Positions 16,712 to 24,621 of a DNA stretch of 34,467 nt are shown here, piece by piece. Origin of the DNA: Bacillota bacterium (GTDB lineage Bacteria > Bacillota > Limnochordia > DTU087); the NCBI GenBank assembly GCA_012518315.1, contig JAAYSL010000127.1, forward strand, positions 1 through 34,467, read 5' to 3'. A program made the translations under genes and the position numbers. The notes under the pieces are model-generated. The model was not told the origin of the DNA. It searched no databases and saw only the letters and a program-made list of their open reading frames with translations. Every line of letters starts with the position of its first letter. Positions within the stretch are counted from its first letter, which is position 1.

Positions 16712-18340
16712 TTGTTGCGAAAACATATAGTGGCTATGTTAGTCGTTGTGTTGGCACTGGGATTAGTGGGCGGTATCGCTGCTGCTGAGCAGCCCAAGTA
16801 TGGCGGTATCTGGAAGGATGCTTTGGGGTCTAACCCACCTCATATCGATCCAGTATTCGCCACGGATACTACCTCGGCTGAGGTTGGCTACCAGATATTT
16901 GAGACATTGGTCGGCCTGGACGCTGATGGTGAGATGTTTCCACTCTTGGCAGAATCTTGGGAGGATCAAGGCGGCAGAAAGTTCATCTTCAACCTGCGCA
17001 AAGGTGTGCACTTCCATGCTACCACTGAAGGTGGGCAGCCTACAGCCAATGGTGGACGAGAAGTTACAGCCCATGACTGGGTATGGACTTTCAATTACAT
17101 TTGTAGTCCCGAGACCAATTCACCGAGAGCTTATTTCGTTGATATGATTAAGGGCTATGAGGAGTATCAGGCAGGTAAAGCTGATTCCCTCGCCGGTGTT
17201 AAGGCTCTAGATGATTATACGCTGGAGATCGATACAGCATACTTCTTTGCACCGTTTATCCAGGTCTTAACCTACAATACCTTTGTGGTACTCCCCAGAG
17301 AAGACGTGGAGAAGTGGGGTACTGCTGACTTCAACTTCCATCCTGTTGGCACCGGACCTTTCAAGTTTGAAGAGTGGCTCCAGGATGAGAAGGTCGTTCT
17401 CTCCCGCAATGAGAACTATTGGATGAAAGACGAGTCTGGTAACCAGCTACCTTACTTGGACGGCATTGAGTTTAGAATCATCGTGGATTACACTATCGAG
17501 TATACCGAGTACAAGCTAGACAACATCTATCAGACCTATGTAGATAACCCTTACTATGAGGAAGCCAAGAGTGGTACAGTGGGTCAGTTCTTTGAACGCC
17601 CCCAGATGGGTACCTACTACTATGGCTTTAACGTAGAGAAGGAACCCTTTACCGATAAGCGTGTACGCCAGGCCTTTAACTATGCCATTAACCGGGAAGC
17701 CTTGATTGACCTGGTACTTGATGGTCGTGCAAGTTCTGCCAAGGGTGTACTACCTCCTGGTATGTTCGGATATAACGACGATCTAGAAGGCTATGAGTAC
17801 AATCCCGCCAAGGCAAAGGCATTGCTTAAGGAAGCTGGCTATGGTTCTGGGCTCGAGGTTACCCTACAGTACAATACCAGCGCAGGCCATAAGCGCATTG
17901 CCGAGGCTTTGCAGGCTCAGTTTGCCCAGATTGGCATAAAGGTAAATCTGCACAATATCGACTGGGGAGTACATCTAGACACTACTGAGCGGGGCGAGGT
18001 GGCATTCTTCCGCATGGGTTGGGTAGTTGACTATCCTGATCCAGACAACTTCCTCTATGTGCTGCTGCATTCTGCCAATATTGGGCCACAGGGTAATTAC
18101 TCTCGGTTCAATAATGCTAGGTTCGATGCCCTAACCGAAGCTGCCCGTTTTGAGGGTGACCCAGAGAAACGGCGCAACCTCTATCAGTTGGCAGAAAAGA
18201 TCGTTGTCGAGGAAGCACCATGGCTATTTGTCTATCACTATGTTGACCATACCCTGATTAAGGACTTCGTCAAGGGTTACGAGTTGCCATCATTTGGCCA
18301 GTATACCAACAAGTTCACCAAAGTATGGCTGGATCAATAA
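16712..18340 (+). CDS. Peptide/oligopeptide ABC transporter substrate-binding protein (SBP family 5)
   Basis: This 542-residue family 5 extracellular solute-binding protein of a Dpp/Opp transporter captures peptides (some members take nickel or sugars). The Sec signal is MLRKHIVAMLVVVLALGLVG, with likely cleavage after IAAA. No cysteine is present, so it is not a lipoprotein. Family motifs are EQPKYGGIWKDAL, YQIFETLVGLDADGEMFPLLAESWE, VHFHATTEGGQPTANGGREVTAHDWVWTF (shortened in practice to the family FHDGEPVTADDV block), PVGTGPFKFEEW, VRQAFNYAINREALIDLVL and YDPAKAKALL-like YNPAKAKALLKEAGY. The TTG at 16712 sits six bases after AGGAGG; a GTG at 16706 abuts the ribosome site and is less likely. 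Substrate is unknown. Confidence 0.93.
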   Translation: MLRKHIVAMLVVVLALGLVGGIAAAEQPKYGGIWKDALGSNPPHIDPVFATDTTSAEVGYQIFETLVGLDADGEMFPLLAESWEDQGGRKFIFNLRKGVHFHATTEGGQPTANGGREVTAHDWVWTFNYICSPETNSPRAYFVDMIKGYEEYQAGKADSLAGVKALDDYTLEIDTAYFFAPFIQVLTYNTFVVLPREDVEKWGTADFNFHPVGTGPFKFEEWLQDEKVVLSRNENYWMKDESGNQLPYLDGIEFRIIVDYTIEYTEYKLDNIYQTYVDNPYYEEAKSGTVGQFFERPQMGTYYYGFNVEKEPFTDKRVRQAFNYAINREALIDLVLDGRASSAKGVLPPGMFGYNDDLEGYEYNPAKAKALLKEAGYGSGLEVTLQYNTSAGHKRIAEALQAQFAQIGIKVNLHNIDWGVHLDTTERGEVAFFRMGWVVDYPDPDNFLYVLLHSANIGPQGNYSRFNNARFDALTEAARFEGDPEKRRNLYQLAEKIVVEEAPWLFVYHYVDHTLIKDFVKGYELPSFGQYTNKFTKVWLDQ

Positions 18341-18374
18341 TTTGCTTAAGTAGACCGAAGTAGTCAATGAGATG

Positions 18375-18418
18375 AGGGCGACTTGGCTTCTAGGGCAAAC
18401 CTTGGGCCAAGTCGCCCT
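18375..18418 (+). repeat. 13-bp perfect stem between binding-protein and permease genes
   Basis: AGGGCGACTTGGC (18375-18387) and GCCAAGTCGCCCT (18406-18418) are exact inverted repeats around an 18-base loop, GC-rich and without a following T-run. It starts 35 bases after the binding-protein stop. A stem here commonly protects the upstream message, giving more binding protein than permease, or acts as a partial terminator. Confidence 0.8.
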
Positions 18419-18464
18419 ATGTCTAGACCATGGGTTTGGTTGTAAGTGGATGGGGAGGGTGAAT

Positions 18465-19391
18465 ATGGGACGCTATGCTTTCCGCCGGTTAATCGGTGCT
18501 ATTCCCGTTTTTATTGGTGTTATTATCGTGGTGTTCATTTTAACGACCATCGTTCCCGGCGATCCGGCCCGAATCATGGCAGGCCAGGCCGGCAAACCGG
18601 AGACTATTGCCAAGATCAGACGTGAAATGGGTCTTGATGATCCCATTCTTGTACAGATGTGGAGATTCTTCAAGTCAGCCATTACCTTTAACTTGGGCAG
18701 ATCGTATCGCAATAATATGGATGTGAATGAGGCCATCTGGTCACGTTTTCCGGCAACAGTTAGGCTTGGTTTGGCGGGAATGGTAATCGCCATTGTTTTG
18801 GGGATGACCTTTGGTATCATATCTGCGGTGAAGCAGTATTCTTTTCTGGACTATGCCAGCATGTTTGTGGCTTTGCTCGGGATCTCTGCGCCATCGTTTT
18901 GGGTTGGTCTGTTACTGATTTATCTTTTCGCAGTGACTTTGCGTTGGATCCCAGGTACCGGCACTGGCAATGGCGAGTTTGTCTATCTGATTTTACCGGC
19001 AGTGACCTTGGGAATCAGGCCGGCAGCTTTGATCGCCCGGATGACCCGGTCCAGTATGCTGGAAGTCATTAGGCAGGACTATATCAGAACTGCCTGGGCA
19101 AAAGGCTTAGGAGCTAAGACGGTGATCCTCAAGCATGCACTGAAAAACGCAATGATTCCTGTTATTACCATTATAGGAGTCGAGACGGCGAGCCTCCTAA
19201 GTGGTGTGGTCTTGATTGAATCTGTATTTCAATGGCCGGGTGTGGGTCGATTGTTCGTGGAAGCTCTTACCTATCGTGATTTTCCCATTATCCGGGGTGA
19301 GGTGCTATTTCTCGCGGGGCTATTCATTTTCGCCAACCTGATTGTGGATATGTCATATGCCTTTTTTGACCCCCGCATTCGTTATGATTGA
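18465..19391 (+). CDS. Peptide ABC transporter permease, DppB/OppB type
   Basis: This 308-residue inner-membrane permease is half of the channel of the peptide importer. The typical N-terminus FRRLIGAIPVFIGVIIVVF carries the first helix, followed by PGDPARIM, GLDDPILVQ, FNLGRSY, and the BPD-transport domain (about 95-300) with the EAA loop around VIRQDYIRTAWAKGLGAKTVILKHALKNAMIP and the end DMSYAFFDPRIRYD. The ATG at 18465 follows GGGGAGGGTGAAT. The frame extends back to 18372, but that part overlaps the intercistronic stem and is excluded. About six helices are expected. Confidence 0.95.
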   Translation: MGRYAFRRLIGAIPVFIGVIIVVFILTTIVPGDPARIMAGQAGKPETIAKIRREMGLDDPILVQMWRFFKSAITFNLGRSYRNNMDVNEAIWSRFPATVRLGLAGMVIAIVLGMTFGIISAVKQYSFLDYASMFVALLGISAPSFWVGLLLIYLFAVTLRWIPGTGTGNGEFVYLILPAVTLGIRPAALIARMTRSSMLEVIRQDYIRTAWAKGLGAKTVILKHALKNAMIPVITIIGVETASLLSGVVLIESVFQWPGVGRLFVEALTYRDFPIIRGEVLFLAGLFIFANLIVDMSYAFFDPRIRYD

Positions 19392-19441
19392 GCTAGTCGG
19401 TGGGTGATTAGCAATTCTAGTTGTACAATGGAGGGATTATC

Positions 19442-20365
19442 TTGGGTGAGACTCTACTAGGTTCAGCACCGGCTAAGCAGCAGATTAGAGCAGGAGAGCG
19501 AAAAGGGCGCAGTCTTTGGGCTGATGGTTGGCGCCGTTTGAAAAAGAACCGCTTAGCGATGCTTGGTTTATTTATCATATTGCTTATGACCGTCTTGGCA
19601 ATTTTCGCCCCTTTGATTGCACCATATGACCCGATAGAACAGTTAATCTGGACAGAAGGGAAGGCGGCCAAACTTGCTCCACCCAGTGCCAAGCACTGGT
19701 TTGGTACAGATCTGTATGGCAGGGATATTCTAAGTCGGACTATCTACGGAACTAGGATCTCTTTGACGATAGCAGTCGCGGCTAGTATAGTATCTTTAGT
19801 TATTGGTGTTACTTTGGGGGCTGTAGCAGGTTACTATGGTGGTCGGGTTGACGACTCTATTAGTTGGCTGATCAATGTCATCTATGCCTTTCCGTTTCTG
19901 CTGTTTGTGCTCTCGATCGTGGCTTTTCGCCCGGCAAGCCTGTCTTTGGTTTATGTCGCCATCGGATTTGTTAGCTGGCCATCAATTGCCCGAGTTGTTC
20001 GGGGACAGGTACTAGCTATCAAGGAGACCGAATTCGTGGAGGCGGCTCAGGCAGTGGGAGCTAGGGATTTTAAGATTATCTTCCGGCACATTCTCCCTAA
20101 TGTAATTGCACCTGTAATTGTGCAGATTACACTGGGTATGGGCTCAGTAATCATGATCGAGGCTTCGTTGACTTTTCTGGGGTTTGGTACTCAGCCACCG
20201 ACACCAAGCTGGGGTTATATGATTAACCAAGGAAGGGAATATCTGCTATCGGGCCAGTGGTGGTGGTCTGTGTTTCCCGGGGCGGCAATTTCCCTCACTG
20301 TTCTAGGGTTTAACTTGCTTGGAGATGGCCTTCGGGATGCCCTAGACCCAAGGTTGAATAAGTAG
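19442..20365 (+). CDS. Peptide ABC transporter permease, DppC/OppC type
   Basis: This 307-residue partner permease has the DppC layout: a cytoplasmic lead-in (SLWADGWRRLKKNRLAMLGL), helix 1, the periplasmic segment APLIAPYDP with HWFGTDLYGRDILSR, then the transport domain with an EAA loop (VEAAQAVGARDFKIIFRHILPN) and the C-terminal LGFNLLGDGLRDALDPRLNK. TTG 19442 is chosen because GGAGG lies eight bases upstream; an earlier TTG at 19421 lacks a ribosome site. It follows dppB-like gene after 50 bases. Confidence 0.95.
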   Translation: MGETLLGSAPAKQQIRAGERKGRSLWADGWRRLKKNRLAMLGLFIILLMTVLAIFAPLIAPYDPIEQLIWTEGKAAKLAPPSAKHWFGTDLYGRDILSRTIYGTRISLTIAVAASIVSLVIGVTLGAVAGYYGGRVDDSISWLINVIYAFPFLLFVLSIVAFRPASLSLVYVAIGFVSWPSIARVVRGQVLAIKETEFVEAAQAVGARDFKIIFRHILPNVIAPVIVQITLGMGSVIMIEASLTFLGFGTQPPTPSWGYMINQGREYLLSGQWWWSVFPGAAISLTVLGFNLLGDGLRDALDPRLNK

Positions 20366-20579
20366 GTACAGGTGGGGGCCAGCACCTCTTGAGGTGGGAG
20401 TTTTCGATAGAATGTGGTTGTTCGGGAGGATTTTCCCGTCAGGTAGCAAGAGGGAAAAGTGAAGTTCTATCGAATATACCACGATAGCGGCTTAGTGGCT
20501 TATCATAGCCTAAGATAGATTTGTGCCTGCCAGAGTATGTAGGAGTTGTTGTTTTTGGTAATGGAGGAGGCGAGGACCG
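20366..20579 (+). other. Structured 214-base intercistronic region in the transporter operon
   Basis: Several inverted repeats occur: CACCTC/GAGGTG at 20383-20396, the long-range pair TTCGATAGAA (20403-20412) and TTCTATCGAA (20465-20474) enclosing CGGGA/TCCCG (about 20423-20439), and TTAG-GGCT/AGCC-TAA around 20492-20513. It separates membrane and ATPase genes. No terminator T-run of note follows any of them. Confidence 0.55.
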
Positions 20580-21575
20580 GTGGCAGATAAACTGCTTGAC
20601 GTTCGAGGGCTGAAAACGTATTTCTACACTGAAGATGGCGTTGTACCAGCTGTCGATGGTGTGGATTTTAGTATCAATAGAGGTGAGACCTTAGGTATCG
20701 TTGGGGAATCAGGTTGCGGCAAAAGTGTTACCTCTTTGTCAATTATGCGCTTAATCCCCGATCCGCCAGGTAAAGTCGTTGACGGTGAGATCCTCTTTGA
20801 GGGCTCTGACTTGCTCAAGAAAAGCGAAGCGGAGATGCGCAAGATTCGGGGCAATGAAATATCCATGATTTTCCAAGAACCCATGACATCATTGAATCCG
20901 GTTTTTACTATTGGCAATCAAATCATGGAAGCTATCATGTTGCATCAAAAGCTAGATAAGACTGCAGCTCGTAAGAAGGCCATAGAGATGCTGCATTTGG
21001 TGGGCATTCCTTCACCGGAGAGGCGAGTGGATGAATACCCACACCAGCTAAGTGGTGGTATGCGCCAAAGGGTAATGATTGCCATGGCTTTATCCTGCAA
21101 TCCAAGGCTTTTGATCGCCGATGAACCGACAACAGCATTGGATGTAACAATTCAGGCCCAGATTCTGGATCTAATGAGACATCTTCGGGATGAGTTTGGT
21201 ACATCCATTATGCTGATTACCCATGACCTGGGCGTGATAGCGGAATTGGCAGAACGAGTGGTTGTTATGTATGCAGGAAAGATCGTGGAAAGAGCTGATG
21301 TTAAGTCACTCTTTGGTGATCCAATGCATCCTTATACATTGGGGCTCTTGGGCTCGATCCCTAAGTTGACGGAGCAGCAGGATAGGCTTCAGGTAATTGA
21401 TGGCGTAGTACCAGACCCAGCTTTCATGCCTAAGGGTTGCCGGTTCCACCCCAGGTGTCAGGAAGCCCGAGAGATCTGCAAAGTAGAGGAACCGGAATTA
21501 ATCCATCATAAGCCAGGTCATGAGGTGGCTTGCTGGAAATACACGGAGTTCCGTGGGATGAAGGAGGTCGGATGA
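20580..21575 (+). CDS. Peptide ABC transporter ATP-binding protein, DppD/OppD type
   Basis: This 331-residue ATPase powers the peptide importer at the cytoplasmic face. Walker A GESGCGKS is at 42-49, the Q-loop in [11 protein letters not shown] near 98, the signature LSGGMRQR at 157-164, Walker [13 protein letters not shown] at 177-188 and the switch histidine in LITHDLG near 214. A C-terminal oligopeptide-transporter domain ends with [20 protein letters not shown] and a late CW, four cysteines that bind an iron-sulfur cluster in related proteins. The GTG at 20580 has GGAGGAGG about nine bases upstream. Its stop is separated by one base from the next ATPase gene. Confidence 0.96.
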   Translation: MADKLLDVRGLKTYFYTEDGVVPAVDGVDFSINRGETLGIVGESGCGKSVTSLSIMRLIPDPPGKVVDGEILFEGSDLLKKSEAEMRKIRGNEISMIFQEPMTSLNPVFTIGNQIMEAIMLHQKLDKTAARKKAIEMLHLVGIPSPERRVDEYPHQLSGGMRQRVMIAMALSCNPRLLIADEPTTALDVTIQAQILDLMRHLRDEFGTSIMLITHDLGVIAELAERVVVMYAGKIVERADVKSLFGDPMHPYTLGLLGSIPKLTEQQDRLQVIDGVVPDPAFMPKGCRFHPRCQEAREICKVEEPELIHHKPGHEVACWKYTEFRGMKEVG

Positions 21576-21576
21576 G

Positions 21577-22557
21577 ATGGGTGCTGCTCCTTTGCTAGAA
21601 GTAAAGGATCTAATTAAGCATTTTCCTATTCATAAGGGCTTTATCGTCTCAAAGCAAGTGGGGGCGGTAAAGGCGGTGGATGGGGTGAGCTTTAGCATTA
21701 ATCGGGGCGAAACCCTAGGCTTAGTGGGAGAGTCAGGCTGTGGCAAATCCACTACCGGGCGACTGATCCTTCGGCTCATCGAAGCCACTTCCGGAGAAGT
21801 CTGGTTTGAAGGTAGAAATATCCTAGACCTAGGGCGGGAAGAGATGCGGGAGCTTAGGCGGGATATGCAGATTATCTTCCAGGATCCCTATGCTTCGCTA
21901 AATCCCAGGATGACTGTGGGGGACATTATTGGAGAGCCTCTCCAGATTCATGGTATTGCTCGGGGTCGCGAGCAAGAGCAGCGGGTGAGGCAGCTCTTGG
22001 AGGTCGTGGGTTTAGCGAGTTATCATGCTCGGCGCTATCCCCATGAGTTTAGTGGTGGGCAAAGACAGAGGATTGGTGTAGCTAGGGCGCTGGCGGTAAA
22101 TCCAAAGATTATCGTCTGTGATGAGCCAGTTTCAGCCTTGGATGTATCCATTCAGGCACAGGTTGTCAACCTTCTGCAGGATCTACAGGCTGAGTATGGA
22201 CTCACATACCTATTTATAGCGCACGATTTGAGTGTAGTGAAGCATATATCTGATCGGGTAGCAGTAATGTATTTAGGGAAGATCGTAGAGCTAACCGACA
22301 AAGAGTCTCTTTATGACAAACCGCTTCATCCGTATACTAGAGCTCTTTTGTCTGCCATTCCGATTGCGGATCCGACTTTGACTCGAGACAGGATCATATT
22401 GGAGGGTGATGTGCCATCACCAATTAATCCGCCATCGGGATGTCGATTCCATACCCGTTGCTCGGAGGCTAAAGAAATTTGTCGACAAGAGGAGCCGGTC
22501 TTTGCCGATGCCGGGGGTGGACATTTGGTAGCATGTCATCTAGTAAACCGAAGCTAA
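21577..22557 (+). CDS. Peptide ABC transporter ATP-binding protein, DppF/OppF type
   Basis: This 326-residue second ATPase of the importer has Walker [10 protein letters not shown] at 51-59, the Q-loop [15 protein letters not shown], signature FSGGQRQR at 158-165, Walker [13 protein letters not shown] and switch histidine in IAHDLSVV. It too carries the C-terminal domain with [20 protein letters not shown] and a final CH. ATG 21577 begins one base after the preceding stop, and AAGGAGGTCGG lies inside the previous gene, so translation is coupled. It closes the five-gene importer. The SCIFF gene begins about 117 bases later on the same strand with no terminator seen between. Confidence 0.96.
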   Translation: MGAAPLLEVKDLIKHFPIHKGFIVSKQVGAVKAVDGVSFSINRGETLGLVGESGCGKSTTGRLILRLIEATSGEVWFEGRNILDLGREEMRELRRDMQIIFQDPYASLNPRMTVGDIIGEPLQIHGIARGREQEQRVRQLLEVVGLASYHARRYPHEFSGGQRQRIGVARALAVNPKIIVCDEPVSALDVSIQAQVVNLLQDLQAEYGLTYLFIAHDLSVVKHISDRVAVMYLGKIVELTDKESLYDKPLHPYTRALLSAIPIADPTLTRDRIILEGDVPSPINPPSGCRFHTRCSEAKEICRQEEPVFADAGGGHLVACHLVNRS

Positions 22558-22615
22558 CTTAAGGAAAACGTGGCATGCGGATGATGAAAGCGTGTATAGA
22601 GGAATTTGATCTTAT

Positions 22616-22674
22616 GGGGAGGATGGAGTTCCCCGAACTCAACCAAAGGAGGGAAGGCGGGGTTTCCCGCCAAG
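22616..22674 (+). promoter_or_regulatory. scfA leader with Shine-Dalgarno and GC hairpin before the start
   Basis: The strong AAAGGAGGG (about 22646-22653) is followed by hairpin GGCGGG-GTTT-CCCGCC (22656-22671) and then AAG-ATG at 22675. If the hairpin folds, the Shine-Dalgarno comes within about five bases of the ATG. Upstream, GGGGA (22616-22620)/TCCCC (22630-22634) and GAGTT (22626-22630)/AACTC (22636-22640) are mutually exclusive small stems. Confidence 0.5.
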
Positions 22675-22854
22675 ATGCGGGAACTAGCCACTGCAATGAA
22701 AAACAATGTAACACAGAGACACGTAAGGACTCTCAGTCACTATAATCTAAAAGCTAGTCTGGAGACGGGTGGTTGTGGCAAGTGTCAGGCTGCCTGCCAA
22801 TCTGCCTGCAAGACTTCATGTACTGTAGGGAACATCGCTTGTGAAAACAAGTAA
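22675..22854 (+). CDS. scfA: SCIFF family ribosomally made peptide precursor (six cysteines)
   Basis: This 59-residue precursor of a thioether-crosslinked peptide belongs to the SCIFF family (six cysteines in forty-five residues), widespread in Clostridia. The conserved part reads HVRTLSHYNLKASLETGG, then six cysteines spaced C-x2-C-x3-C-x3-C-x3-C-x6-C in GCGKCQAACQSACKTSC and TVGNIAC. The radical SAM enzyme encoded next installs bonds from cysteine sulfur to neighbouring residues. The start is uncertain: ATG 22675 is used because a strong ribosome site, separated by a hairpin, lies ahead; ATG 22696 would give 52 residues and is nearer the family norm, but has no good ribosome site. A strong terminator follows, so this short message may outnumber that of the maturase. 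Confidence 0.92.
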   Translation: MRELATAMKNNVTQRHVRTLSHYNLKASLETGGCGKCQAACQSACKTSCTVGNIACENK

Positions 22855-22889
22855 TAGACGATAGTCTTTGGGGAACTAGGATAAGACTC

Positions 22890-22928
22890 ATCCACGAGAG
22901 GCACTTGGCAGTGCACTCGTGGATTTTT
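22890..22928 (+). terminator. Terminator between the SCIFF peptide and its maturase
   Basis: ATCCACGAG (22890-22898) pairs with CTCGTGGAT (22916-22924); inside, GCACT-TGGC-AGTGC extends the stem, and TTTTTC follows. Partial readthrough would give excess peptide over enzyme. A further hairpin AAGCAAC/GTTGCTT (22939-22959) lies downstream, before the maturase ribosome site. Confidence 0.9.
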
Positions 22929-23010
22929 CATGATTCGCAAGCAACATCCGTTGTTGCTTACCTCCCACGGATAAGTCCGGGGGCTTCACGTAGCTTGGAG
23001 GTGAAAAGAG

Positions 23011-24468
23011 TTGATCAATATACACAGATTTTGTCAGGGCGAACTCTACTTTGCGGTGGATGGCGGCAGTGCCGGTATTCATCAACTAGACAAGACTGCC
23101 TATGATCTTTTGGGTCTGTGGAGTGAGCTAGCTCAAGGTCAAGGGGAGGGAGAGGATCTCGCTTTTTCTGATCTACTGGAGGAATGGCAAGCTTGGGTCG
23201 CTGATGCTAACGCAGGTCTCACCCCTTCTTGGAGGCACGCACACTCAAAGCTATTCTCCGCCTATGGGACGGATGTAGTTAGGGAGGCTGGTGCTGAGCT
23301 GATTGAGCTAGTTGATCACGGGCTATTATTTCAAGATGATGCGTATCTTGATGACTTGGTAGGTGAAAAGCTGGCGACTCACCCTCTTAAGGCTCTTTGT
23401 CTCAATGTCTCCCACGACTGTAACCTAAGATGCCGGTATTGCTTTGCCGGTACTGGTGCCTTCGGTGGAGAAAGGCTAAATATGCCCACCGAAGTCGCCC
23501 TAAATGCCATCGATTTCCTACTGGAAAACAGTTTCGACCGTGAGCGGGTGGAAGTTGATTTCTTTGGAGGAGAACCTCTGCTAAACCTACCTGTGGTTAG
23601 AGAGGCTGTGGAGTATGGGGAAAAACAGGCCGCCAAGCAAGGAAAAGAAATCCGCTTTACGCTTACCACCAATGGGTTGCTTTTGGATGAGGAAACAGCG
23701 CACTATCTCAATGAGAAGATGTTTAATCTAGTGCTTAGCCTAGATGGTCGCTCTGAGACCAATGACAGGATGAGGGTAGCTTTGGATGGCAGCTCAGTCT
23801 ATGATACCATCTTGCCTTCATTTCAGCGGATGGCCGAGCTAAGGCAGGCCAGGCAATACTATGTACGTGGCACTTATACAGCCTATAACAAGGACTTTTT
23901 CCAGGATGTACGGCATTTAGTGGAGATAGGCTTTGATAGGGTATCAGTGGAACCAGTAGTTACTGAGCCGCATAGATCCTATGCCTTGCATTTGGATGAT
24001 CTACCGATGCTATTCCAGCAGTATGACCAACTTGCCGAGTATTACTGTGAGCTTCACCCAACAGACAAGCGTTTTGAGTTCTATCATTTCAATCTCTCTT
24101 TGCTGGAGGGACAATGCCTTGCTAAAAGACTGACTGGCTGTGGAGCAGGTACTGAGTACCTAGCTATCACACCCAATGGCGATATTTACCCTTGCCATCA
24201 GTTTGTCGGCCGCGAAGGCTACAAAATGGGTAACATAGATGACTGTGTTTTGGATCAGGAAATCCAAGAAAGCTTCAAAGCCTCCCATGTGCTAGCTAAA
24301 GATGAATGCCGAAAGTGCTGGGCCAGGTTTTTCTGTAGTGGGGGCTGCCACGCCAATGCCCTCAGTGCCAATGGAGATATTCGCAAGCCGGATAGCCTTA
24401 GTTGCGCGCTGCTCAAGAAGCGTCTGGAATGTAGTATTTATATACAGGCTCGGGTAGCACAAGCATAG
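23011..24468 (+). CDS. scfB: SCIFF peptide maturase, radical SAM with SPASM domain
   Basis: This 485-residue radical SAM enzyme installs thioether crosslinks in the SCIFF peptide. The N-terminal part (about 1-120) resembles the precursor-recognition region of the family. The SAM cluster motif is C137-x3-C141-x2-C144 in HDCNLRCRYCFAG, followed by the FFGGEPLLN motif near 188 and TLTTNGLLL. The C-terminal SPASM region begins near GCGAGTEYLAITPNGDIYPC and ends CRKCWARFFCSGGCHA, supplying ligands for two auxiliary iron-sulfur clusters. The TTG start follows GGAGGTGAAAAGAG. It is adjacent to its likely substrate scfA, as in other Clostridia. Confidence 0.95.
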   Translation: MINIHRFCQGELYFAVDGGSAGIHQLDKTAYDLLGLWSELAQGQGEGEDLAFSDLLEEWQAWVADANAGLTPSWRHAHSKLFSAYGTDVVREAGAELIELVDHGLLFQDDAYLDDLVGEKLATHPLKALCLNVSHDCNLRCRYCFAGTGAFGGERLNMPTEVALNAIDFLLENSFDRERVEVDFFGGEPLLNLPVVREAVEYGEKQAAKQGKEIRFTLTTNGLLLDEETAHYLNEKMFNLVLSLDGRSETNDRMRVALDGSSVYDTILPSFQRMAELRQARQYYVRGTYTAYNKDFFQDVRHLVEIGFDRVSVEPVVTEPHRSYALHLDDLPMLFQQYDQLAEYYCELHPTDKRFEFYHFNLSLLEGQCLAKRLTGCGAGTEYLAITPNGDIYPCHQFVGREGYKMGNIDDCVLDQEIQESFKASHVLAKDECRKCWARFFCSGGCHANALSANGDIRKPDSLSCALLKKRLECSIYIQARVAQA

Positions 24469-24557
24469 TCTTTGGTATCACACACATAGTTGGATAGCTG
24501 GTTCTGAAGTCGAGGGCTTCGTGCCCTTGATAGACTCCCGCCATGGATAGCAAATGA

Positions 24558-24590
24558 CAAGAAGCCCTTGAGTTGATCAAAGGCTTCTTG
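24558..24590. terminator. Hairpin between converging scfB and groEL
   Basis: CAAGAAGCC (24558-24566) and GGCTTCTTG (24582-24590) are perfect arms, extended inward by TTGA/TCAA. There is no good T-run on either side, so efficient bidirectional termination is only inferred from its position. Confidence 0.6.
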
Positions 24591-24621
24591 CCTGTACCTG
24601 TCAATGCCTACTTGCGGCTTT

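Noticed and set aside
18372-18464. 31-codon extension of the DppB-like permease
   Set aside because: It would run through the intercistronic 13-bp stem, and the ATG at 18465 has a strong ribosome site and the family start.
22606-22674. 23-codon extension of scfA from a TTG at 22606
   Set aside because: AGAGG is only three bases from the TTG, the extra residues do not resemble the family, and a strong ribosome site lies inside the extension.
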